Positions 8,848-18,370 of a stretch of DNA of 64,000 bases are shown piece by piece. The position numbers and the translations under genes are program-made. The notes beneath the pieces were generated by a model, which ran no database searches, was not told where the DNA came from, and saw only the letters and a list, made by a program, of their open reading frames with translations. Position 1 is the stretch's first letter. Each line of letters starts with the position of its first letter. Origin of the DNA: Bacteroidales bacterium (GTDB taxonomy: Bacteria > Bacteroidota > Bacteroidia > Bacteroidales > Tenuifilaceae); contig RPRQ01000013.1 in assembly GCA_003818205.1 (NCBI GenBank), positions 1 through 64,000 on the forward strand, given 5' to 3'.

Positions 8848-11800
8848 CTATTTCTTCTGACTATCCAACTGCTTCAGCAATTCATCAACTGCAGCTTTTA
8901 GCTGTGTATCAATGCCATTTGCGGCATCTTCGGGGGTAATTGCTACCTTAATATCGGGTTCGGTCTGCTGATTCTCAAGATAGTTCCCTTTTAAATCCTT
9001 AACACCAATTTGAGGTATTCCAAATACAAGGGTTGGGTCCTGTTGGGTTTCCCACCAAACGGCAGTCATTGTGCCTGGAACGGGCATTCCAACCAATTTA
9101 CCAATATTTAGAGCCTTATATGTAAAAGGGAAAGCATGTGCATCGGAATAGTTTCCTTCACCCATAATAACGATTGATGGTTTACTCCATTTTGCGATTG
9201 GCTCAGAGCCAACATGCTGTCCGCGTGGAACATAATCTACATATCGTTTACCGCTAAGTAGGGTAGCTAAATCATCATGAAGCCATCCACCACCATTAAA
9301 ACGAGTATCGATAATAATTGCCTCTTTCCTAACATTGCGACCTAGAAGTTCAGAATAAACCTCTCTGAAGCTCTCAGAATTCATACCTCTTACGTGAATA
9401 TAGCCAACTCTACCATTCGACAATTTTTCGGTTTCTTTCATGCAGTTCTTTACCCAACGTTGATAAAGCAGCTCATTCTCAACACCTGTACTAATCGGGG
9501 TAACTGTTTCTGTCCACCGCTCATTTGATGTAGGATTAAACATATCGAGGAGCACCTGCTTTCCTGCTTTTCGGTTTAGCAAGGAGTAGAAATCTTTACC
9601 TGCAATGATTTCAACGCCATCAATCTTTTCGATAATTGAACCTGCTTTAATTTTGCTTTTCGCATCAATCAAAGGCGATTTATCCATTATCTCGGCAATT
9701 TTTAATCCGTTTCCTGTATAAGTATTGTCATAGAAGACGCCTAGGCTTGCTGTTTTGTCAGCATTATCATACATTGGAGAATACCTACAACCTGTATGTG
9801 AACCATTCAGTTCGCCTAGCATTTCGCTAAGCATCTCGGCAAAATCAAAGTTGTTATTTATATTAGGTAAGAATCTAGCGTACTCCTTTTTATAGAATTG
9901 CCAATCAACATTATGAAGATTTTCTACATAGAATTTTTTGCTAACCTGACGCCAAGCATGGTCAAATATATATTCCCTTTCGGCAGGGTAATTCACATCA
10001 AATTCTGCCTTGAAATTGATGTTTGTTTGCTTGTTCGATGATATTTCAATCTTTACCAATGAACCACCTGAAAGTAAGAATAGGTTTTTGCCATCCTTAT
10101 CCATCTGCAAATCGCCTGCATAGCCATCGATTTTTAATAACAGCTTTGTCTCGTTGTCTTTTATATTTCGCGCCCAAAGGTCGAAACCCTTCTCGAATTT
10201 GCTTAAATAGTAGAGTTTATCGCCCTCAGGAACAAGAATAGCATCAGAGATATTTGATGAGTTGATGGTAAGCCTAACTTTTCTATCATCCAAATTATCC
10301 AATTCGAATTTCAATGGTTCAACTCCCTTATCCTTCTTCTCATCCGTTACTTTTTTATCCTTTGAGTCTTTATCCTTTTCTTTATCTGCCTTTTCAGCTT
10401 TTTCCTTGTCCTCTTTCTCCTTCTTTCTCTTATCCTTTAATAGTTCAGCCTCCTGCTTTGTGAGGTTAAACTCATCGAATACCTCTTGAGTTAAAAACAT
10501 GCCATAAACATCGTATTCTGAACCCCAAGAACCATGGCTACGCATCCCCATTTTATCGTTAAACCAAATAATGGCTTTGCCCCCCATCATCCATTTTGGG
10601 TTATTGTCAGCGTATCCACTTTTTGTAAGATTAAAGAATTTTCCTGAACCATCGGCATTGACTAATCCAACCTCGCTATCAACCCATATTGAGTACTCAT
10701 TGAAGTTAACTGCGAACCACTTACTGTCGGGCGACCACTGATAGTATTGGTCTCCATCGCTGTATGAGTAGTTGTACTTACCATCGAGAACGGTTCTTAT
10801 TTTTTTCGATTCAAGATTGATAACACAAAGAGTTGTTCTTTCCTTTAGGAAAGCCACCTCCTTACCATCGGGAGAATAAGCTGGCTGGAATGTTTCATCG
10901 TTGGTTTCAACGATAGGTTCTTCTTTTAATAAGGTTGATAACGTAAAATTAGGCTCATTCTTCGATAGAATGGTTGTTTGATAAATTTTCCAACTTCCAT
11001 TTCGTTCTGAGGCATAGAGTATCTTTTTCCCATCGGGGCTAAAGCTAACCGAGCGTTCCTGTTCAGAGGTTTTGGTTATTCGCTTGGTTGTGCCATAATC
11101 GGTTGATGTAACAAAAACATCTCCCCTTATTATAAATACAATCTCCTTACCATCGGGCGAAACGTTCATTTCTGTAGCACCCTTGGTTTGGGTATCATAC
11201 TTCAAAGCCGTTTCAGTTTGGTCAGAAAGAATGCTGATGTTAACTTTTTGTGGTTTGCCTCCCAGTGTTTGAGTATATAATTCGCCATTGTACTGATAGC
11301 AAAGCAAATCGTTATTTGACTTGGAAAGAAAACGTACAGGATGCTTATCGAAAGATGACAGCTGTTTAATCTCATTTCCATTCTCAATATTTACCGATGC
11401 AACATTAAAACTTCCCCATTGCTCAGTAATGTAATAAAGTGATTTTCCATCAGCAGAAAAAACAGGATTTCTATCCTCTCCAATAAATGTTGATATTTTT
11501 TTATGCTTAGCCGTTTGAGTATCATAAATCCAAATATCCCTTGTAACCGATGATGTATGATGTTTCCTCCAAGGGTCTTCGTAACCCTTTTTATCGGTAT
11601 AGGCAATAAGTTTACCATCGGGACTATAGTTTGCATTCTCGGCAGGAGTTGTAAGCAATTGAGAAACTCGGCCGCCAATCAATGGCACTGAATATAACTC
11701 GCTAAGTAAACCACTTGGGAACTGGATATTCTTAACGTTATCTTGCCACTGCGAAGAAAAGATAACATTCTTGCCATCGATACTAAAGGCTGATGGGAAT

Positions 11801-12138
11801 TCATTGCCAGAATAAAATGTCAATCTTGTAGGCGCTCCTCCGTCTATGGACATAGCAAAAACATCAAAGTTGCCATTCCTATTCGAGGCAAAAGCAATGG
11901 TTCTCCCATCGGGAGACCATACGGGCATATAATCGTAGGCAGGGTTAGTTGTTAAAATTGATGCAACACCTCCTTTTGCCGACACCTTAAAAATATCGCC
12001 CTTATAGCTGAAGGCAATTGTACTTCCATCTGGAGACACGACGGGGTATCTCAACCATAGGGGGTTATTTGCCTGCTGGGCTATTCCCGATATAAAGAAA
12101 GAAAGGAATAAGCATAATGTGAACATTCGTTTTATCAT
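8848..12138 (-). CDS. Tricorn-like S41 serine protease with beta-propeller and PDZ domains
   Basis: A signal peptide (residues 1-20) is followed by TolB/tricorn-type propeller blades with repeated 'SPDGK.IAF' motifs up to about residue 530, an unusually long Lys/Glu/Asp linker (about 565-605), a second propeller part, a helical domain (YIFDHAWRQVSKKFYV) of the tricorn core, a PDZ domain (about 800-880) and the S41 catalytic domain. The nucleophile motif GNYSDAHAFP and the upstream RFNGGGW element are visible. Tricorn in archaea is a cytosolic peptidase; the signal peptide here points to the periplasm, as in other Bacteroidota homologues. It probably degrades periplasmic peptides. Monocistronic. 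Confidence 0.88.
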   Translation of the reverse strand: MIKRMFTLCLFLSFFISGIAQQANNPLWLRYPVVSPDGSTIAFSYKGDIFKVSAKGGVASILTTNPAYDYMPVWSPDGRTIAFASNRNGNFDVFAMSIDGGAPTRLTFYSGNEFPSAFSIDGKNVIFSSQWQDNVKNIQFPSGLLSELYSVPLIGGRVSQLLTTPAENANYSPDGKLIAYTDKKGYEDPWRKHHTSSVTRDIWIYDTQTAKHKKISTFIGEDRNPVFSADGKSLYYITEQWGSFNVASVNIENGNEIKQLSSFDKHPVRFLSKSNNDLLCYQYNGELYTQTLGGKPQKVNISILSDQTETALKYDTQTKGATEMNVSPDGKEIVFIIRGDVFVTSTDYGTTKRITKTSEQERSVSFSPDGKKILYASERNGSWKIYQTTILSKNEPNFTLSTLLKEEPIVETNDETFQPAYSPDGKEVAFLKERTTLCVINLESKKIRTVLDGKYNYSYSDGDQYYQWSPDSKWFAVNFNEYSIWVDSEVGLVNADGSGKFFNLTKSGYADNNPKWMMGGKAIIWFNDKMGMRSHGSWGSEYDVYGMFLTQEVFDEFNLTKQEAELLKDKRKKEKEDKEKAEKADKEKDKDSKDKKVTDEKKDKGVEPLKFELDNLDDRKVRLTINSSNISDAILVPEGDKLYYLSKFEKGFDLWARNIKDNETKLLLKIDGYAGDLQMDKDGKNLFLLSGGSLVKIEISSNKQTNINFKAEFDVNYPAEREYIFDHAWRQVSKKFYVENLHNVDWQFYKKEYARFLPNINNNFDFAEMLSEMLGELNGSHTGCRYSPMYDNADKTASLGVFYDNTYTGNGLKIAEIMDKSPLIDAKSKIKAGSIIEKIDGVEIIAGKDFYSLLNRKAGKQVLLDMFNPTSNERWTETVTPISTGVENELLYQRWVKNCMKETEKLSNGRVGYIHVRGMNSESFREVYSELLGRNVRKEAIIIDTRFNGGGWLHDDLATLLSGKRYVDYVPRGQHVGSEPIAKWSKPSIVIMGEGNYSDAHAFPFTYKALNIGKLVGMPVPGTMTAVWWETQQDPTLVFGIPQIGVKDLKGNYLENQQTEPDIKVAITPEDAANGIDTQLKAAVDELLKQLDSQKK

Positions 12139-12362
12139 ATGAAATTTGTATTTTATTTAGTTAAAATTTGACCTGCTGAACCCGAAATAGTTTAAGTTAT
12201 ATTAATAAATTAGTTCAGAGATAGACGTTAATGATTTAATAAACAATTCGAAATTACGATTGTTAATTATATTTTGATATAAATATATAATATTTACTCA
12301 TCAGCAATCATTAATAATACATAAATAAAAATAGCTTTATTTTATTTTATTACGAAATAATA

Positions 12363-12392
12363 TTGACTTTGAATTTTGTTTTTTTATATTTG
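12363..12392 (+). promoter_or_regulatory. Bacteroidota-type promoter of the AT-hook gene
   Basis: A TTG at 12363-12365 and TATATTTG at 12385-12392 are separated by 19 bases, matching the TTG/TAnnTTTG consensus. The rest of the 328-base divergent spacer (12139-12466) is very AT-rich and holds no other clear signal. The predicted 5' untranslated region is about 65 bases. Confidence 0.6.
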
Positions 12393-12466
12393 ACCAATAA
12401 TCAACAATCAGATTATCTGACTTGTATATATCGTTCGCCATTTAATAATTAAATACATAATTTGAA

Positions 12467-13372
12467 ATGAAGAAAATTTCACTTTCAGAGGTTGAAGTAA
12501 ACGACCTTCTTGACCTTTATCAATCAGAGATTGATAGGGCTCAGCGCAGAATTAATAGTTTAAAAAGTATTGTAAAAAAAATATCTGAAGGGAATCCAAT
12601 TGATATAACGGAAGAAAAACCTGCAAAAGTTGAAACCAAGAGAGGTAGAAAAACAAAGGCTAAAAAAGCTATCGCTAAAGTTGAAAAAGAAATAACAATA
12701 GAGCCAAAGAAGAGAGGTAGAAAGCCAATAGTAAAAGCGGGAGAAATAGAAGTTGAACCAAAAAAAAGAGGTCGTAAACCAAAGGTAAAAGCCGTTGAGG
12801 TTAAGAATGCGAAAGAGGTTGCAAAGAAGCCAATTAAAAAAGCGAAAAAAGAAAAAGTTGCAACAATAAAAGCAGAGCCCAAGAAAAGAGGTAGAAAACC
12901 AAAGGTTGTAATTCCCAACGCTTTGATTACTGAAGAAAAAAAGGAGATTAAGGTAATTGAGAGAGTAAAAAAGCCGAAATCCAAAACAGTAAAAAAAAAG
13001 GTTATAAAGGTAAAAGCCGAACCGAAGAAAAAGGGAAGGAAACCAAAATCGTTGCGCAAACCCATTAAGGGCGGGAAAGGGAAGGATAAGGTAAAATGGA
13101 ACGACTTTATTAACGAAACCCTAACCGTTAAGGACTCTTTGATGTTAGCAAGTTCTATTACTCAGGCAGCCCTTGAGAAATTTGATATTCCTGCAAATGA
13201 TCGTGATAGGGTAAGAATGGCCATTTCAACTACTCTTACTAAAATGGCAAACAAGGATAAGGTACTTCATACTTACACCCAAACTGGTATCCGTGGTGCA
13301 TTCTTTGGCTTAGCCAAATGGTTTGATGATAAAGGGGAATTGAATAATGATTACAAAAAGAAATTGATGTAA
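12467..13372 (+). CDS. Histone H1-like AT-hook repeat protein
   Basis: The N-terminal 35 residues form a helix. Residues about 50-215 are Lys/Pro/Ala-rich and contain five AT-hook cores: one KRGRKT, three KKRGRKP and one KKKGRKP, each followed by a Val/Lys/Ala spacer. AT-hooks bind the minor groove of AT-rich DNA. The C-terminal domain (about 215-301, from KWNDFINETLTVKDSL to GLAKWFDD) is folded-looking and not lysine-rich; I do not recognise its family. The protein is likely nucleoid-associated and architectural. The repeats are similar at the DNA level (AAGAGAGGTAGAAA), so copy number probably varies between strains. A perfect terminator follows. Confidence 0.75.
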   Translation: MKKISLSEVEVNDLLDLYQSEIDRAQRRINSLKSIVKKISEGNPIDITEEKPAKVETKRGRKTKAKKAIAKVEKEITIEPKKRGRKPIVKAGEIEVEPKKRGRKPKVKAVEVKNAKEVAKKPIKKAKKEKVATIKAEPKKRGRKPKVVIPNALITEEKKEIKVIERVKKPKSKTVKKKVIKVKAEPKKKGRKPKSLRKPIKGGKGKDKVKWNDFINETLTVKDSLMLASSITQAALEKFDIPANDRDRVRMAISTTLTKMANKDKVLHTYTQTGIRGAFFGLAKWFDDKGELNNDYKKKLM

Positions 13373-13388
13373 TATTCTCCAATCGTTA

Positions 13389-13428
13389 TATAACACAAAA
13401 GCCGGTATAAACCGGCTTTTGTGTTATA
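13389..13428. terminator. Bidirectional terminator, 18-bp perfect stem
   Basis: TATAACACAAAAGCCGGT pairs perfectly with its complement around an ATAA loop. A and T runs lie within the stem, so it can terminate both the AT-hook gene and the convergent DUF47 gene. Confidence 0.9.
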
Positions 13429-13443
13429 TAAAAAATTGCTTTA

Positions 13444-14094
13444 CTAAGCCATTTTCACAAGAATTGTTTTAATTGCATCAGAAACATCTTCGGCTTTATC
13501 AACCGCCTTTTCTAACGTCTCAAGGATCTCTTTCTTTTTAATCAGTTCGAAAGGATCTTTCTCATTTTCGAATAGTGCCGAAATACCCATATGGTATAGC
13601 TCATCAGCTTTATTTTCTAGCGTATTAATAGCTATGCAGGATTTCATTATTTTATCCTTATTCTTAGCGGGATCGGTCAAGTGGTTTACAGAAAACTCAA
13701 TCTCCTTTGCCGCTTGGATTAGAATCTCTGCAAATTCTAAATAAACAGGGATATAGGTCTTGGGTTTGTAAAGTTTGATCCGTTGCCCAACCCCGTTGAT
13801 AGTATCAACCACATCATCAATATTTGATGCAAACTCCTGAATGTCCTCCCTATCGAAAGGAGTAATGAACGATTTATTCAGCTGATCAAAGATGGTATGG
13901 GTAACATCATCACCAACCTTTTCGAGCTCCTTGATCTGCTTTGTATAAATCGCCTGCTGCTCAATATCCTCTGTGCTAAGTAGTAGCTTTAGCACTTCAG
14001 CTGTTTTAATTAAGTTCAGTGCATCTTTCTCAAAGAGAGGAAAGAACGCATGGTCCTTGGGTACAAAGTACTTTAAAATTGTATCTATATTCAT
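13444..14094 (-). CDS. DUF47/PhoU-like phosphate transport accessory protein
   Basis: This is an all-helical protein of 216 residues with the PhoU-like/DUF47 pattern: repeated acidic metal-binding helices such as KELEKVGDDVTH, FDREDIQEFASNIDDVVD and NTLENKADELYH. DUF47 genes are nearly always next to Pit-type phosphate transporters and are thought to control them. Here the gene begins 33 bases after the end of the Pit gene, in the same direction. The two form an operon. Confidence 0.9.
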   Translation of the reverse strand: MNIDTILKYFVPKDHAFFPLFEKDALNLIKTAEVLKLLLSTEDIEQQAIYTKQIKELEKVGDDVTHTIFDQLNKSFITPFDREDIQEFASNIDDVVDTINGVGQRIKLYKPKTYIPVYLEFAEILIQAAKEIEFSVNHLTDPAKNKDKIMKSCIAINTLENKADELYHMGISALFENEKDPFELIKKKEILETLEKAVDKAEDVSDAIKTILVKMA

Positions 14095-14127
14095 ATTAAA
14101 AAGATTATATTATTAGTCATTCGTTAT

Positions 14128-15114
14128 TTATTGCAACCCAATAAAGAGATAGTAAACTAATGCACTGACAATAGCAGAAATAGGAATTGTTAAAATCCAA
14201 GCCCAAAATATCTTAGTTGTAACCCCCCATTTAACAGCTGAAACACCCTTTCGAGCACCAGCACCGATAATTGCACCGGTTATTGTATGTGTAGTACTCA
14301 CAGGGATTCCAAAATGTGTTGCACCGAATAGAGTTAAAGCACCTGCGCTTTCGGCACAAAACCCTTCAAAAGGTTTAAGTTTCGTGATTCGCTGCCCCAT
14401 TGTTTTAACTATTCTCCATCCTCCAAATAATGTGCCCACAGCAATTGCTGCCTGACATGATAGTACAATCCATAATGCAATAGGTGTATCTACTGTTACT
14501 TGACCAGCTACAAGCAATGCAACCCAAATTATACCCATTGACTTTTGTGCATCATTTCCCCCATGACCTAAGCTGAAAGCTGCTGCTGAGAGTAATTGTA
14601 GCCGTCGAAAATGTTTATCTATAGTATGTGGAGAAAAGTTTCGACTTATGTATAGTACTAATGCTGATATAAAGAAAGATATTATCATTCCAAGTAAGGG
14701 TGCAATGACAATAAATGCAACAATTTTTAGTACTCCACCAACAACAACAGAACCGAACCCTGCCTTTGCTACAGCAGCACCGACAAGACCTCCAACGAGT
14801 GTATGTGAAGAACTTGAAGGAAATCCCCACCACCATGTAACCAAGTTCCAAGCAATTGCGGCTACCAAAGCTGCAGCAATTACTGTTAGGCTGATTACCT
14901 CGGGATTTACAACCCCCTTGCCCATCGTGGTTGCTACTTTTAATGGAAAAATAAGAAAAGCAATAAAATTGAAAAAAGAAGCCAGCAGAACTGCTGAAAA
15001 TGGTGATAAAACCTTCGTGGATACAACGGTAGCAATTGAGTTGGCTGAATCGTGAAACCCATTGATAAAATCAAAGATTAACACTAAAGCAATAACTATT
15101 ATTAAAAATGTCAT
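14128..15114 (-). CDS. Low-affinity inorganic phosphate transporter, PiT family
   Basis: This inner-membrane protein of 328 residues has about ten hydrophobic segments and the two PiT signature repeats: FDFINGFHDSANSIATVV near the N-terminus and GATHFGIPVSTTHTITGAIIGAG in the second half. The family couples metal-phosphate uptake to the proton or sodium gradient. The central cytoplasmic loop seen in E. coli PitA is short here, as in many Bacteroidota. It is the first gene of the Pit-DUF47 operon. Nothing in the upstream spacer resembles a Pho box. Confidence 0.93.
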   Translation of the reverse strand: MTFLIIVIALVLIFDFINGFHDSANSIATVVSTKVLSPFSAVLLASFFNFIAFLIFPLKVATTMGKGVVNPEVISLTVIAAALVAAIAWNLVTWWWGFPSSSSHTLVGGLVGAAVAKAGFGSVVVGGVLKIVAFIVIAPLLGMIISFFISALVLYISRNFSPHTIDKHFRRLQLLSAAAFSLGHGGNDAQKSMGIIWVALLVAGQVTVDTPIALWIVLSCQAAIAVGTLFGGWRIVKTMGQRITKLKPFEGFCAESAGALTLFGATHFGIPVSTTHTITGAIIGAGARKGVSAVKWGVTTKIFWAWILTIPISAIVSALVYYLFIGLQ

Positions 15115-15404
15115 AACAGGAGGGGTTGATATTTTATTAATGTCTATTCAAAGTTTCGATACAAAATTGTCATCCTTCCAAACTGTTAAATATCAAGATC
15201 ATAAAACTTCCCTCGATGACCGAATTTTGGATTTGAAAAGTACCATTATTGAAACGATAAACCAAGGGAAAAGAATAAATTGTTAATAAGTTATGCTGAC
15301 AAACAATATTTAAACAACCGTTTAATTAACGATTAATGACATGAATCTTAGGATTAGTATTGAGTTACATAAATAGAATGACAACCTCTCTCCCATGTAT
15401 TTGC

Positions 15405-15412
15405 TATATTTG
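15405..15412 (+). promoter_or_regulatory. Probable -7 promoter box of the RsmB-like gene
   Basis: TATATTTG matches the TAnnTTTG consensus, 18 bases before the ATG. No TTG is found at the expected -33 distance. The remaining part of the 316-base divergent spacer from the phosphate transporter gene (15115-15430) shows no other clear element. Confidence 0.4.
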
Positions 15413-15430
15413 CAAGATAAATAAAATAGA

Positions 15431-16645
15431 ATGATTGATAAGGATTTTGCCAATACCGTTGATGTAATCGCAAAAGGGTTGGAGGAAGTTTTAGCAGGTG
15501 ACCGATCGCTAAACTTAGTAAGTTCCCATTGGATTAAACAAAATCCGAAATGGAATGCAATAAACCGTGGTTTATTTGCTGAAACATTGATGGAGGTAAC
15601 CCGTTGGTGGAGGCTTTTGGATGCTATTGTAAACAAATCGACAGCGCTTAGAAATAAAGAATCCTTTCGACTGAAAGTACTTACCTACTTCCTAGTAAAG
15701 AGCAACGATGAAAGGGTTGGCGAATTCTTTTCGAAGGAAATTCAAGACGATTTAAAAAGTTGTTATCATCAGCTTCAAAGCGAACGAGCTATTGCCGAAT
15801 CTATCCCCGATTGGCTTGATTCAATGGGAGAGCATGAACTAGGAGGCTTATGGACAAAGGAGATTAACGCATTAAATACGCTACCTCCAATTGTCCTTCG
15901 AATAAATACGCTAAAGACAAACAAAAACGAATTGCTAAAAAGGTTAACCTATGAGGGTTTTCAGGTTAATGGGTTAAATCAACCTGATGCTTTAATGCTA
16001 GCAAAGCGAGCAGATATATTCAAATCAAAGGCATTCTTTGAGGGTCATTTTGAGATACAGGATGCGTCATCGCAATTAGTTGCTCCATTCCTTGATGTTA
16101 AGTCCGGTATGCGAGTGGTTGATGCCTGCGCAGGACATGGTGGTAAAACATTGCATATTGCAAGTCTGATGAAGAACAGGGGCAAAATACTTGCCCTTGA
16201 CAATGCCGATTGGAAACTCGATGAGCTGATGAATCGCTCGGTACGGGCAGGTATTTCAATTATCGAAACTCGTCCAATTACAACAACTAAAGTTGTTAAG
16301 CGGCTGAAAGATAAGGCTGATAGGCTTCTGCTCGATGTGCCCTGCTCGGGACTTGGGGTTTTACGTCGAAATCCCGATTCAAAATGGAGATTAACCCCTG
16401 AAAAAATTGAGGAGATAAAAAAACTTCAAGCTTATATCCTCGATAAGTATTCTCAGATGGTAAAAATTGGGGGTAAATTCGTTTACTCAACCTGTAGTAT
16501 TCTTCCATCGGAGAATCAAATGCAGATTCAATCGTTTCTTTCAAGAACAAATGGAGTGTTTATCCTGGAAGAGGAAAAGTCCATTTCACCTTCGGAAAGT
16601 GGATTTGATGGGTTTTATATGGCGAGATTACTGAGGGTGAAGTGA
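15431..16645 (+). CDS. RsmB/NOL1/NOP2/Sun-family RNA (cytosine-5) methyltransferase
   Basis: An N-terminal helical NusB-like region is followed by the Rossmann methyltransferase core from about residue 140. Motif I is DACAGHGGKT (231-240); the two catalytic cysteines are in DVPCSG (Cys305, resolving) and YSTCS (Cys355, nucleophile). These define m5C methyltransferases of the RsmB/RsmF type, which modify 16S rRNA. The N-terminal domain favours an RsmB-like enzyme (C967), but Bacteroidota carry several paralogues and the target base is not certain. It stands alone, convergent with miaB. Confidence 0.88.
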   Translation: MIDKDFANTVDVIAKGLEEVLAGDRSLNLVSSHWIKQNPKWNAINRGLFAETLMEVTRWWRLLDAIVNKSTALRNKESFRLKVLTYFLVKSNDERVGEFFSKEIQDDLKSCYHQLQSERAIAESIPDWLDSMGEHELGGLWTKEINALNTLPPIVLRINTLKTNKNELLKRLTYEGFQVNGLNQPDALMLAKRADIFKSKAFFEGHFEIQDASSQLVAPFLDVKSGMRVVDACAGHGGKTLHIASLMKNRGKILALDNADWKLDELMNRSVRAGISIIETRPITTTKVVKRLKDKADRLLLDVPCSGLGVLRRNPDSKWRLTPEKIEEIKKLQAYILDKYSQMVKIGGKFVYSTCSILPSENQMQIQSFLSRTNGVFILEEEKSISPSESGFDGFYMARLLRVK

Positions 16646-16712
16646 GAGGTGAATAGATAAAAATAACCTATCCACAAGTTGTTAACGTTTAACTCTCAAC
16701 AGTCAACTAAAT

Positions 16713-18191
16713 TTACTCTCCAACAATCCTTCCAAGTAGTGTGGCCTGTGTGCAATCGGTAATTTCAACTAAAACGTAATCGCCAATTTTATGGTTTAGC
16801 CTTGGGAAAACAACAACCTTATTCTGTGATGTTCGACCATAATAATCATTAGTCGATTTCTTCGATTCTCCCTCAATCAGCACTTCGTAGCTCTTTCCAA
16901 TATCCTTACGTTTGCTTTGCTCCGATAGTTTTCCTTGAAGTTCAATTATCTCCGTAAGTCTGCGGCTCTTAATCTCCTCTGAAATATCATCGGCAAGATT
17001 ACGAGCAGCTTTTGTATTGGGCCTTTCGGAGTACTTAAACATAAATGAAAAATCAAAATTGACCCACTCCATAAGGCTTAACGTTTCGGCATGGTCTTCT
17101 TCCGTCTCGGTGCAGAATCCTGCAATAAAATCGGAGGATATGGCACAATCAGGAATTATATTACGAATCGCCTCAACCCTACCCATGTAGTAATTGCGGT
17201 CGTAGCCACGATTCATCAGTTCAAGAACTCTTGTTGAACCTGATTGAATGGGCAGATGAATATGACTGCAAATATTCTCGTACATCGCCATGGTGTACAA
17301 AACCTCATTGGAAAGATCCTTTGGGTGGGATGTAGAAAATCGAATACGTAACGTAGGACTTAGCCTTGCTACCATTTCAAGCAGTTCAGCAAAATTTACA
17401 TGGTGGGTCAATAGTCCATCCTCTTTATTAATATATTGACCAATTATTCCGCCTTCTTTCTTTATATAGTGGCCTTTTATGTAATGTCCTATTATTCCCT
17501 CTTCTTTCCATTTGTATGAATCAACGTTTTGACCCAAAAGCGTTACCTCGCGATAGCCAGCATTAATCAACTCCTGCACCTCGCGAATAATAGTTTTAGG
17601 ATCGCGGCTGCGTTCGCCTCCCCTTACGTAAGGGACAACACAGTATGAACACATGTTGTTGCACCCGCGCATGATCGATACAAATGCTGAGACTCCGTTC
17701 TTGTCGAGCCTTACAGGGCTAATATCGCCATAGGTTTCCTCTCTCGATAGAAGTACGTTTATGCCCTTCTGCCCTCCCTCTGCGGCTCTAATTAAAACTG
17801 GCAATTCACGGTAAGCGTCGGGACCAACCACTAGGTCAACCACCTTTTGCTCCTCCATTAAATTCTCCTTAAGCCTTTCGGCCATACATCCAACAACACC
17901 AACTAATACGGAGGGTTTACGCTTTTTAATCTGCTTGAAAACGTCTAATCGTCCCCAAACCCGAGTTTCAGCATTCTCCCGGATAGAGCAGGTGTTGATT
18001 AAAATAACATCAGCATTTTCGATTTCATTAGTAATCGCATAGCCGTTAGCATGAAGAATTGATGCTATCACCTCGCTATCGTTAACATTCATCTGGCAAC
18101 CATACGTTTCGATAAAAACCTTGGGTCTATCGTCGTTAGGTTGATTATCAACGTTATCGAATAGCGTTCCCTGTTCCTCGTTCAAATCCAT
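16713..18191 (-). CDS. miaB: tRNA-2-methylthio-N6-dimethylallyladenosine synthase MiaB
   Basis: This radical-SAM methylthiotransferase modifies A37 of tRNAs. The N-terminal UPF0004 domain contributes the auxiliary cluster cysteines (Cys32 in YGCQMN, Cys68 in NTCSIREN, Cys102 in GCMAER). The radical SAM motif [10 protein letters not shown] gives Cys177, Cys181 and Cys184, and a TRAM domain ends the protein. The total of 492 residues is longer than usual because of an in-frame, internally repetitive insertion at about residues 227-266 ([30 protein letters not shown]), directly after the conserved GQNVDSY. The other motifs are intact, so the enzyme is probably active. Confidence 0.95.
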   Translation of the reverse strand: MDLNEEQGTLFDNVDNQPNDDRPKVFIETYGCQMNVNDSEVIASILHANGYAITNEIENADVILINTCSIRENAETRVWGRLDVFKQIKKRKPSVLVGVVGCMAERLKENLMEEQKVVDLVVGPDAYRELPVLIRAAEGGQKGINVLLSREETYGDISPVRLDKNGVSAFVSIMRGCNNMCSYCVVPYVRGGERSRDPKTIIREVQELINAGYREVTLLGQNVDSYKWKEEGIIGHYIKGHYIKKEGGIIGQYINKEDGLLTHHVNFAELLEMVARLSPTLRIRFSTSHPKDLSNEVLYTMAMYENICSHIHLPIQSGSTRVLELMNRGYDRNYYMGRVEAIRNIIPDCAISSDFIAGFCTETEEDHAETLSLMEWVNFDFSFMFKYSERPNTKAARNLADDISEEIKSRRLTEIIELQGKLSEQSKRKDIGKSYEVLIEGESKKSTNDYYGRTSQNKVVVFPRLNHKIGDYVLVEITDCTQATLLGRIVGE

Positions 18192-18370
18192 TGGATATAA
18201 ATTTTTACAAATTTAGCTAACTCCAACAAATAAACTTTTTAATACTTCTGTTTTTATCATCATAAATCTATAATAGTTGAAAAATCTATTAAATTTGGGT
18301 CATATTTTAATCTATTTAAAAAGATAATTTTACTCACATTAAAATATTGTAACTTAATATTAATCAACGC

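Noticed and set aside
12541-13065. 174-codon frame opposite the AT-hook gene
   Set aside because: It is the antisense image of lysine codons (Phe/Leu-rich product) and has no start context; the sense strand has the AT-hook repeats and a good promoter.
14648-15055. 135-codon frame opposite the phosphate transporter gene
   Set aside because: The transporter is clear on the other strand; the product is low-complexity Thr/Ala sequence.
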